Shown in pieces: positions 1-4,750 of a DNA stretch of 8,215 nucleotides. Source of the stretch: Actinomycetota bacterium (GTDB taxonomy: Bacteria > Actinomycetota > UBA4738 > G016210805); the NCBI GenBank assembly GCA_016210805.1, contig JACQTL010000367.1, positions 1 to 8,215 on the forward strand, given 5' to 3'. The notes below the pieces were generated by a model. It worked only from the letters and a program-made list of their open reading frames with translations. It was not told the DNA's origin and made no database searches. Each line of letters begins with the position of its first letter. Within the stretch, counting starts at the first letter, position 1. Position numbers and translations under genes: made by a program.

Positions 1-35
1 ATAGTGCACACGGACAAGATCGTGATTAGGGACCC

Positions 36-416
36 TCAGGCCGTCATCATCGCGTACGGGACCACCGACCTCCTCCAGGCCCCGAGGGGCTCGATCCAGT
101 GGGTGGCGGGGTTCGTATCGATGTGGTGCTGGTAGAGCTCGCCGAGGACCCACACGAACCAGGTCCCCGCTTCTCCGGTGGCCGTGGCCAGGGTCGTCGT
201 GTTCACATCGGGCCGGTTGTTCCAGGTCATGGTGGATGGCCAGGCCTGGATCGGCCGCTTCGCGGCGACCTGGGTCGAGGAGTTCCCCGGGGTGGAGTTC
301 AGCAGCTCGAGCCAGGCGTAGTGGACCACCCGGTCGTCATTCATCCGGTTGTCGACGTCGAAGCGGATGTAGGTCTGCCGGGAGCCCGAGACCCGCAGCC
401 CACCGCCCTGGGCCCT
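36..416 (-). pseudogene. DNRLRE-domain-like protein remnant, front end missing
   Basis: The open stretch reads as the middle and end of a DNRLRE-type beta-rich domain, a domain found in secreted or surface proteins. Visible matches are RQTYIRFDV near the start, a WLELLNS strand, TWNNRPDVN, then GTWFVWVLGEL (the usual 'W..WDVT.LV' position) and a final VVPYAMMTA before TGA at 36-38. An in-frame TGA at 417-419 closes the frame just before the domain should begin. There is no signal peptide and no plausible start: the first ATG, at 342-344, falls inside the domain. The bases further upstream are already used by another gene, so the missing part is not hidden in a neighbouring frame. I read it as a 5'-truncated remnant. 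A sequencing error or an unusual internal start is possible. Family assignment is by motif memory only. Confidence 0.5.
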
Positions 417-427
417 TCAGGATGGGT

Positions 428-637
428 TCAGGTGTGTCCTTCCGAGGCCTCGCCGAGGGGCATGCGGTAGACCCCCTCGTCCTCCTCCAGGTCGACCAGG
501 ACGACCTCGGCCACGCCTTCGTCGAGGAGGTCCTGCCAGGCATGGGACATCCACGCCTCGGCCTCGCCCCGGTCGGCGAAGGGGTCGGAGGCGCCGACCT
601 CCCTTCCCGAGGCGTCCAGGTAGGTCCACCGGAACAC
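428..637 (-). CDS. Small conserved-looking hypothetical protein (69 aa)
   Basis: This is a 69-residue soluble, acidic protein with no signal peptide or membrane segment. It begins MFRWTYLDASGREVG, continues with a DPFADRGEAEAWM helix-like stretch, then a hydrophobic strand (AEVVLVDLEE) and YRMPLGEA near the end. This pattern of an aromatic N-terminal strand, a 'PF.dr..AEaWm' segment and a 'v.lvd....YrM.L' ending resembles short unnamed proteins I have seen in actinobacteria; no function is known to me. The start is GTG at 635-637. No clear Shine-Dalgarno is seen, but it lies 18 bases after the stop of the DNA glycosylase on the same strand, so translational coupling and a shared transcript are likely. 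It is probably real rather than a shadow, because it fills the gap neatly and the residue pattern looks selected. Confidence 0.62.
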   Translation of the reverse strand: MFRWTYLDASGREVGASDPFADRGEAEAWMSHAWQDLLDEGVAEVVLVDLEEDEGVYRMPLGEASEGHT

Positions 638-655
638 GGCGGAAGCGTAGCCGGG

Positions 656-1489
656 TCAGCGGATCAGGCGCGATAGCCGCCGGTCGGCCAGGACCTTCCC
701 GCCGGTCTGGCAGGTGGGGCAGTAGGTGACCTCGTAGCCCTCGTAGGAGACCCTACGGAGGTCGTCGCCGCACCGGGGGCAGGGCGTGCCGTACCGCCCG
801 TGCACCGTGAAGTGATCGCCCAGCTTGGGGGGGAGGCCGCCGGTCCGGCGGCGCTCGGCCTCCAGGGCCTCGGCCAGGACGCCTCCGATCGCGTCCAGCA
901 GCGCGCGGCGCTCGTCCGCCCCCAGGGAGCGCAGCGTCGCGTACGGGGACAGCCTGGCCCGGTGGAGCACGTCGTCCGAGTACCCCCTCCCGATCCCGGC
1001 CACCGTGCGCTGGTCCCGGAGGATCGTGTGGACCCGGCGGGGATCGTCCCCCTCGATCGCCAGCCGGGCGAAGGTGGGGTCGTCCGGCTCGGGCCCCAGC
1101 GCCGCCAGCGGTCCCTCGTCCCCCTCGGCCAGGACCCACCACCCGGCCTTCCGCTCGGTCCCGAACTCCTTCACCAGCACGGCCGGCCGGCCGGCGAAGC
1201 TGAACCGGACCACCGCGCCCCGGGGCCGCGTGGCCCTGGGCGGGTCCTCCAGGTCGACGCGACCTCCCTGGGAGAGGTGGACCAGGATCCGCGGGCCATC
1301 CAGATCGAGCACGAGGAACTTCCCCCGCCTGCCCACCGAGGTGACCTTCCGACCGAAGAGCGACGCGGGGTCGGGGGCCACGGTCTTCAGCGAGGAGAAC
1401 TGGAGCGCCAGGGCGCCCTCGAGCGCGGCGCCCCCCACCGCCTGGTGGAGGCGCTCCGCCAGGGCCTGGACCTCCGGCAGCTCGGGCAT
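656..1489 (-). CDS. Fpg/Nei family DNA glycosylase (base excision repair)
   Basis: A 277-residue bifunctional DNA glycosylase/AP lyase of the Fpg/Nei family, which removes oxidised bases and cuts the DNA backbone. The protein starts MPELPEVQ, giving the catalytic Pro2 and Glu3; Lys57 (GRRGKF) is the conserved lysine of the N-terminal domain. The helix-two-turn-helix lies around 160-185 (AGIGRGYSDD), and the C-terminal zinc finger uses Cys237, Cys240, Cys257 and Cys260 (CPRC, CPTCQ). ATG at 1487-1489 is chosen over the in-frame ATG at 1496-1498 because the family needs proline directly after Met. No good Shine-Dalgarno is seen. Oddities: the highly conserved Asn of the H2TH motif (GxGNxY) is Arg168 here, and the usual 8-oxoguanine-side loop residues are not evident (HLSQGG instead of HLGMSG). 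It therefore fits a divergent actinobacterial Fpg/Nei clade, and substrate preference cannot be read. The small gene at 428-637 follows it. Confidence 0.93.
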   Translation of the reverse strand: MPELPEVQALAERLHQAVGGAALEGALALQFSSLKTVAPDPASLFGRKVTSVGRRGKFLVLDLDGPRILVHLSQGGRVDLEDPPRATRPRGAVVRFSFAGRPAVLVKEFGTERKAGWWVLAEGDEGPLAALGPEPDDPTFARLAIEGDDPRRVHTILRDQRTVAGIGRGYSDDVLHRARLSPYATLRSLGADERRALLDAIGGVLAEALEAERRRTGGLPPKLGDHFTVHGRYGTPCPRCGDDLRRVSYEGYEVTYCPTCQTGGKVLADRRLSRLIR

Positions 1490-1628
1490 GGAGGTCATGC
1501 TATCGGCGGACGGGCGCCCCCATGCTCCCGACTTGACCTTCCGCGCCGTCATCGGCGAGGGTCGGCCGGTGCGGCCCCACCGCCCGAAGCGGCTCAAGAC
1601 CCCGACGGGGCCGGCCGAGGAAGGACAT
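1490..1628. promoter_or_regulatory. Divergent promoter region, glycosylase / SLH-NlpC/P60 gene
   Basis: This 139-base gap separates two divergent genes and must hold promoters for both. A TTGACC at 1533-1538 on the plus strand resembles a -35 box, but no convincing -10 follows at 16-19 bases. On the minus strand a weak TAGCAT (1502 down to 1497) overlaps the alternative upstream ATG of the glycosylase and has no matching -35. I see no clear operator or long inverted repeat. Confidence 0.35.
1617..1625 (+). promoter_or_regulatory. Ribosome binding site of the SLH-NlpC/P60 gene
   Basis: GAGGAAGGA sits three bases before the ATG at 1629. It is the best Shine-Dalgarno match in the area and fixes the start at 1629 rather than at any of the upstream in-frame codons that run back through the antisense of the glycosylase gene. 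Confidence 0.7.
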
Positions 1629-2921
1629 ATGTCTACTCGGCGGCCCCCCTCGCACCGTGGCTCCTTCCGGCGCCTAACGGCCCTCGTCGCCCTGGCGGCG
1701 GCCTTCGCGCTGATACCGTCGTCCCCCGGCCTGTCGATCTCGCCGGCGGCCCGTCCCGATCCGGCCACCTTCGGCGAGGACGGGTCCGGACCGGCGGCCC
1801 CCTGGGTCGAGGGCCGCGGCCAGGCGGTCTCGGCCTCCGCGAGCGACTGGGACGACGTGGGAGCCGACCACTGGGCCAAGGTGGCCATCGACAGGGTCGC
1901 CCTCCAGAACGACTGGATGAACGACTTCGGCGACACGACCTTCCAGCCGGACGCGGTGGAGTCCCGGAAGCTGTTCGCCAGGGCGCTGGTCATGGCGTTC
2001 GCCCCCGACGAGCCGATCAAGCCGTCGATCACGTTCAACGACCTCCCGGCCGACGACCCCTTCTACCCCTACGCGAACGTCGCCGTGAAGAAGCGGTGGA
2101 TGACCAAGTTCAAGGGCAACTTCAACGGCGACCGGGCGGTCAAGACGATCCAGGTCCACAGGGCGCTCGTCTACGCGCTGGGGCTCAAGTCCACGGCGGA
2201 CGCGATCGACGGGGTCTCGTCGTCGAACGGGTACGTGTTCGTGCACAAGGCACAGCTCGGGTCGATGAACCTGGGGATGCACCTGTACCTGCGTTACAAC
2301 CACCCCGACGAGTCCCTGGACGTCGGGCCCTACGACAAGCTCTCCCGAGCCGAGGTGGCCTGGTCGCTCTACCGGGCCGACGTGCTCCGGACCACGGAGA
2401 CCTGGCGCGTCTCCTCGATGTCCAAGTACGACGCGGTCGAGCTCGGCTTCATGGGGCCCAAGAAGCGGGCCATCGTCGACTTCGGACTGGCCTACGTCGG
2501 CTATCCGTACGTGTGGGCCGGGGAGTGGGCCTCCCCCACCCCGGCGGGCTACTGCTGCGGCGCCCAGCCGGTCGGGGGCTTCGACTGCTCGGGCCTGATG
2601 TGGTGGCTGGTCCGGGCTCCCTCGGGGAGCTGGGACAACCGGTTCGTGCGCCCGTTCTACGGGTGGTCCCTCCCCGAGAGGTCCTCGCGCGACATGTCCC
2701 TCGCCGTCTCGGGGGCCGACCGCCTGACCTACCAGCAGGCGACCCCCGGCGACCTCATGTTCTACGACGGTGACGGGAACGGGGTCGTGGACCACGTGAA
2801 CCTGTACCTGGGCCGGGGCTGGGCCCTGGACTCCTCGAGCGGCGTGGGCGGGGTGACCCTGCTCCGCGTGGCCGATGGGTGGTACCGGGACCACTTCGTG
2901 TGGGCCCGGCGGATCACCTGA
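1629..2921 (+). CDS. Secreted SLH-repeat protein with C-terminal NlpC/P60 peptidase domain
   Basis: A 430-residue exported protein, probably a peptidoglycan hydrolase that cuts peptide stems. The N-terminus is Arg-rich followed by a hydrophobic segment (about 15-30), a signal peptide. S-layer-homology-like repeats follow at about 73-124 (WDDVGADHWAKVAI), 134-186 (FNDLPADDPFYPYAN) and a more worn third at about 195-252 ending LSRAEVAWSLYRA. Such repeats usually bind secondary cell-wall polymers. The NlpC/P60 domain spans about 278-430: GYPYVWAGE, the catalytic Cys320 in GGFDCSG, PGDLMFY, and the catalytic His389 in DHVNLYLG. At the usual third polar position (HAS in many members) this protein has LDSS, with Asp401. 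A Cys-Cys pair (309-310) lies just before the active site in an insert. Start ATG is supported by the adjacent Shine-Dalgarno. It runs convergently into the receiver-domain gene with a 25-base gap. Confidence 0.92.
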   Translation: MSTRRPPSHRGSFRRLTALVALAAAFALIPSSPGLSISPAARPDPATFGEDGSGPAAPWVEGRGQAVSASASDWDDVGADHWAKVAIDRVALQNDWMNDFGDTTFQPDAVESRKLFARALVMAFAPDEPIKPSITFNDLPADDPFYPYANVAVKKRWMTKFKGNFNGDRAVKTIQVHRALVYALGLKSTADAIDGVSSSNGYVFVHKAQLGSMNLGMHLYLRYNHPDESLDVGPYDKLSRAEVAWSLYRADVLRTTETWRVSSMSKYDAVELGFMGPKKRAIVDFGLAYVGYPYVWAGEWASPTPAGYCCGAQPVGGFDCSGLMWWLVRAPSGSWDNRFVRPFYGWSLPERSSRDMSLAVSGADRLTYQQATPGDLMFYDGDGNGVVDHVNLYLGRGWALDSSSGVGGVTLLRVADGWYRDHFVWARRIT

Positions 2922-2946
2922 CCCCCGCGGACGTACCGGGCCCGGG

Positions 2947-3312
2947 CTAGGCGGCCAGGACCCGGCGGACCGCGTCCACGAGCTCGGCCATGCTGAACGG
3001 CCGGCGGAGCTCGGCGTCCACGGGGACCAGGACGAGCTTCCCGGTCTCCCCCTTGGCCGCCATCAGGACGATGGCCTTCACGGAGGCGATGTCCGGATCG
3101 GCCCTGATCTCGCGCAGGATCTCCCAACCGTCGGCGTCCGGCAGCTCGGCGTCGAGGATCACCACGTCGTACCGGCCCGTGCGGAGGGCGGCCAGGGCGG
3201 ATCCCCTGTCGGCCGCCGGGTCCACCACGTAGCCCTCCAGGCGCAGCCTGAGGATGGGCTGGTGGGCGAAGTCCGGCCTGTCGTCGACGAAGAGGATCCG
3301 CTTGCGTGCCAC
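2947..3312 (-). CDS. Stand-alone response-regulator receiver domain protein
   Basis: A 121-residue single-domain CheY-like receiver with no output domain. The fold markers are in order: RILFVDDRPDF with the acidic pair Asp10-Asp11, the phosphoacceptor Asp54 in YDVVILDAELPDADGWE, and the RPFSMAELVDAV C-terminal helix. Two switch positions differ from the norm: the Thr/Ser after beta-4 is Met84 (IVLMAAK), and the invariant Lys before Pro-Phe is Arg104 (RRPF). It may therefore be phosphorylated weakly or signal differently; this is inference. The frame opens further upstream, to ATG at 3325-3327 and beyond, but GTG at 3310-3312 has GGAAGGGG five bases before it, so I choose it. GTG at 3316-3318 overlaps that site. 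The stop is TAG. No histidine kinase is nearby, so the partner is unknown. Confidence 0.85.
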   Translation of the reverse strand: MARKRILFVDDRPDFAHQPILRLRLEGYVVDPAADRGSALAALRTGRYDVVILDAELPDADGWEILREIRADPDIASVKAIVLMAAKGETGKLVLVPVDAELRRPFSMAELVDAVRRVLAA

Positions 3313-3317
3313 CGTCA

Positions 3318-3325
3318 CCCCTTCC
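3318..3325 (-). promoter_or_regulatory. Ribosome binding site deciding the receiver gene start
   Basis: On the minus strand GGAAGGGG lies five bases before GTG at 3310-3312. Because it overlaps the ATG at 3325-3327 and the GTG at 3316-3318, it argues against those starts and for the shorter protein. Confidence 0.5.
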
Positions 3326-3434
3326 ATCCCCGAGGGCCGTCTGCCCATGCTCGGCCCGTCGGCCCCTAGCCTACGCGCCCCCACCGACGGGCCGGAAGCC
3401 GGGCGAACCCCCTCTTCGGGGCGCCGGATGGCCT

Positions 3435-3448
3435 AGGACTTTCCTCCC
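3435..3448. promoter_or_regulatory. Candidate imperfect operator, GGGAC-N4-GTCCC-like
   Basis: AGGACTTTCCTCCC matches eight of ten half-site bases of the GGGAC-N4-GTCCC inverted repeat bound by DevR/DosR-type (NarL/FixJ) regulators in actinobacteria. It sits upstream of the weak promoter-like pair for the paralogue genes. This is a similarity to a known consensus, seen once only, so chance is quite possible. Confidence 0.2.
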
Positions 3449-3556
3449 GGATCCGCTTCCCCCGAACGGCCGGTCTGTCCTACCATCGACCCACGACCGG
3501 CGGGACCGGCGCAACGGATGGGGTCCCCGAGAACACGAGAGCTCGCGCGGGGGCTC

Positions 3557-3564
3557 GAGAGGAG
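3557..3564 (+). promoter_or_regulatory. Ribosome binding site for a TTG start
   Basis: GAGAGGAG ends five bases before TTG at 3570-3572, an ideal Shine-Dalgarno at ideal spacing. It decides the rare TTG start for the first paralogue, which also gives a protein exactly as long as its tandem copy. Confidence 0.7.
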
Positions 3565-3569
3565 TTGCG

Positions 3570-3995
3570 TTGAACAGGGCAACCTGGTTGGTCCTGCTCC
3601 TCGGCGCGGACGAGGCCGGGCTCGACTCCGAACGGCTCCAGATGGGCCTGTTCCTGCTCGCCAAGCGTGGCGTGGTCCCCGAGGACGCCCGGTACTCGTT
3701 CCAGCCCTACATCGACGGCCCGATCGCGCCGGAGGTGTACCGCGACCTCGAGGCGCTCGTGGAGAGCGGCCTGGTCCTCATCCGCGGCGTGGCCGGCAGC
3801 CGGTGGCGGGAGCTGCACCTCACCCTCCGCGGACGGATCGAGGCCAGGACGGTGGCAGGCGGCGTCGACCCCCGCACCCTGGCTCGGATTCGCGTGATCC
3901 GAGACCAGGTCTCGGGAGCTACCTTCCGTCGCGTGGTGGAGTCGGTCCTCACCGAGCACCCCGAGTACCGGCACCGCCGGGCCGCGGGCTTCTGA
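3570..3995 (+). CDS. Winged-helix-like hypothetical protein, tandem copy 1
   Basis: A 141-residue soluble protein of no named family that I can assign with certainty. The first two-thirds reads like a small winged-helix protein: a helix with LDSERLQMGLFLL, then RYSFQPYIDGP, an APEVYRDLEALVESGLV recognition-type segment, and a wing-like GSRWRELHLTLRGR. This layout (R-L-Q-K-hydrophobic helix, 'Y.F.PY..GP', 'vYrDLe.L...Glv', 'lT..Gr') occurs in small unnamed helix-turn-helix-like proteins of bacteria and archaea. A C-terminal helical part (about 100-133) follows. The TTG start is fixed by its Shine-Dalgarno. The next gene, 11 bases on, is a paralogue with about half its residues identical over the full length. 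DNA binding or a protein-interaction role is inference. Confidence 0.8.
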   Translation: MNRATWLVLLLGADEAGLDSERLQMGLFLLAKRGVVPEDARYSFQPYIDGPIAPEVYRDLEALVESGLVLIRGVAGSRWRELHLTLRGRIEARTVAGGVDPRTLARIRVIRDQVSGATFRRVVESVLTEHPEYRHRRAAGF

Positions 3996-4006
3996 CGGGG
4001 GCTCCC

Positions 4007-4432
4007 GTGGACAGAGCATCGTGGGTGGTCCTGTTCCTCGCGTCGGACGACGCCGGGCTGGACCCCGAACGCCTCCAGAAGGGGCTGTTCCTGCTCTCCG
4101 AGCAGGGCGTGATCCCCGAGGATCAGCGGTACCGGTTCGAGCCGTCCCTGGACGGCCCGGTGGCCCCCGACGCGTTCGGCGACCTCCGGGCGCTCTCGGA
4201 CGGCGACGTGGTCGCGGTCCGGGCGGTCTCCGGGAGCCGGTGGCGCGAGTACACGGTCACGCCGGCGGGGCGCCGGGAGGCCGGCGTGCTGGCCGAGCGG
4301 ATCGGCGGGCGGGCCGTGGACCGGGTCCGGGCCGTCCGCGAGTACGTCTCCGGCATGCCGCTCCGGCGGCTGGTGGACGCGGTGACCCGGGAGTACCCGG
4401 AGTCGCGCGGGGTCCCCGCGCGCACGGCCTGA
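4007..4432 (+). CDS. Winged-helix-like hypothetical protein, tandem copy 2
   Basis: Also 141 residues, aligning with the upstream gene end to end without a gap; by hand count 69 of 141 positions are identical. Shared blocks are AGLD-ERLQ-GLFLL (16-30), the PED-RY-F-P--DGP region (37-51) and GSRWRE (76-81). It departs from copy 1 at Tyr47 (Ser here) and in the YRDL motif (FGDL), so the two have diverged and may not be interchangeable. The start is GTG at 4007-4009 with a G-run (3997-4001) five bases upstream as a weak Shine-Dalgarno; the 11-base gap to copy 1 implies one transcript. The alternative of a fused or longer protein is excluded by the TGA at 3993-3995. Function unknown; a heterodimer with copy 1 is possible but not shown. 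Confidence 0.8.
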   Translation: MDRASWVVLFLASDDAGLDPERLQKGLFLLSEQGVIPEDQRYRFEPSLDGPVAPDAFGDLRALSDGDVVAVRAVSGSRWREYTVTPAGRREAGVLAERIGGRAVDRVRAVREYVSGMPLRRLVDAVTREYPESRGVPARTA

Positions 4433-4447
4433 CCGGAGCCGGTCCGG
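4433..4447. terminator. Short hairpin between convergent genes (weak terminator candidate)
   Basis: CCGGA at 4433-4437 can pair with TCCGG at 4443-4447 around a five-base loop. It fills the 16-base gap between the converging stop codons of paralogue 2 and the NIL gene. There is no T-tract and the stem is only five pairs, so it may be incidental in this GC-rich DNA. Confidence 0.25.
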
Positions 4448-4448
4448 A

Positions 4449-4685
4449 TCACCCCCCGGGGGCGGGGTCCAGCCGCTGTACCATCACGCCCTGTTCCGTG
4501 AGCCAGCCGACGGCCTCCTCGACGGCGCTCGGGGGACCGTCCACCTCGACGATGGCCCAGCCGGTGGATTCCTCGAGGTTGGCTCGACGTATGTTCGTGA
4601 CCAAGCCGAAGCGCTCGCCGAGGCGGTAGATCACCGGCTCCTCGGAGAGGCTATTCGGGAACGTGAGGTGGAACCGGGCCCGCAC
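4449..4685 (-). CDS. Free-standing NIL domain protein
   Basis: A 78-residue protein that is almost entirely a NIL domain: RFHLTFPNSLSEEPVIYRL, then VTNIRRANLEE, a central strand WAIVEVDGPP, and AVEEAVGWLTEQGVMVQRL. In the family NIL is an ACT-like ferredoxin-fold domain found at the end of methionine-importer ATPases (MetN), where it binds methionine, and in some ferredoxins. It also occurs alone in actinobacteria, sometimes near sulfur-assimilation genes; none are visible here. A ligand-sensing or sulfur amino acid link is inference. The start is GTG at 4683-4685 with a poorly spaced GGAG; the frame stays open upstream to an ATG at 4764-4766, but that would overlap the divergent phosphatase gene and adds residues outside the domain. 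Confidence 0.82.
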   Translation of the reverse strand: MRARFHLTFPNSLSEEPVIYRLGERFGLVTNIRRANLEESTGWAIVEVDGPPSAVEEAVGWLTEQGVMVQRLDPAPGG

Positions 4686-4750
4686 GGCTCCGATCGTACG
4701 CCCGGCCCCGGCTTGCCGCTCGCCGCGGTAGCGGGGACAGTGCACCCTCG
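4686..4750. promoter_or_regulatory. Short divergent gap, NIL gene / PhoD-type gene
   Basis: Only 65 bases separate these divergent starts. No clear -35/-10 pair and no repeated GTTCACC (the Streptomyces PHO-box unit) are seen, so phosphate control of the phosphatase cannot be claimed. The phosphatase ATG lacks a well-placed Shine-Dalgarno: the nearest GGGGA ends 13 bases upstream. Confidence 0.3.

Larger units (their letters stand above)
3313..3569. promoter_or_regulatory. Divergent intergenic region, receiver / paralogue pair
   Basis: This 257-base gap must carry promoters for the receiver gene (leftward) and the paralogue pair (rightward). A weak rightward pair is TTCCCC at 3457-3462 and TACCAT at 3481-3486, with an 18-base spacer. 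A partial inverted repeat, AGGACTTTCCTCCC, at 3435-3448 is described separately. Open frames crossing the gap have no start signal or recognisable protein and look like GC-rich noise. Confidence 0.35.

Noticed and set aside
1490..2038. Upstream extension of the glycosylase frame
   Set aside because: It lies antisense to the SLH-NlpC/P60 gene, and the family chemistry requires Met-Pro at the mature start, fixing the start at 1489.
800..2773. Long plus-strand open frame of over 650 codons
   Set aside because: It runs antisense to the glycosylase and out of frame through the SLH-NlpC/P60 gene, is dominated by Arg/Gly/Pro, and has no domain. It is a GC-skew shadow.
2936..2945. Perfect palindrome CCGGGCCCGG between the converging SLH-NlpC/P60 and receiver genes
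   Set aside because: It has no loop and no T-tract, so it makes a poor hairpin. Such palindromes arise easily in DNA this GC-rich, so it is not called a terminator.
3570..4432. Toxin-antitoxin or defence pair
   Set aside because: The two proteins are paralogues of equal length with no nuclease, kinase or other toxin motif, so a toxin/antitoxin reading has no support.
4740..4746. GTGCACC before the phosphatase gene as a possible PHO-box unit
   Set aside because: It is a single imperfect copy; known PHO boxes have repeated units at fixed spacing.
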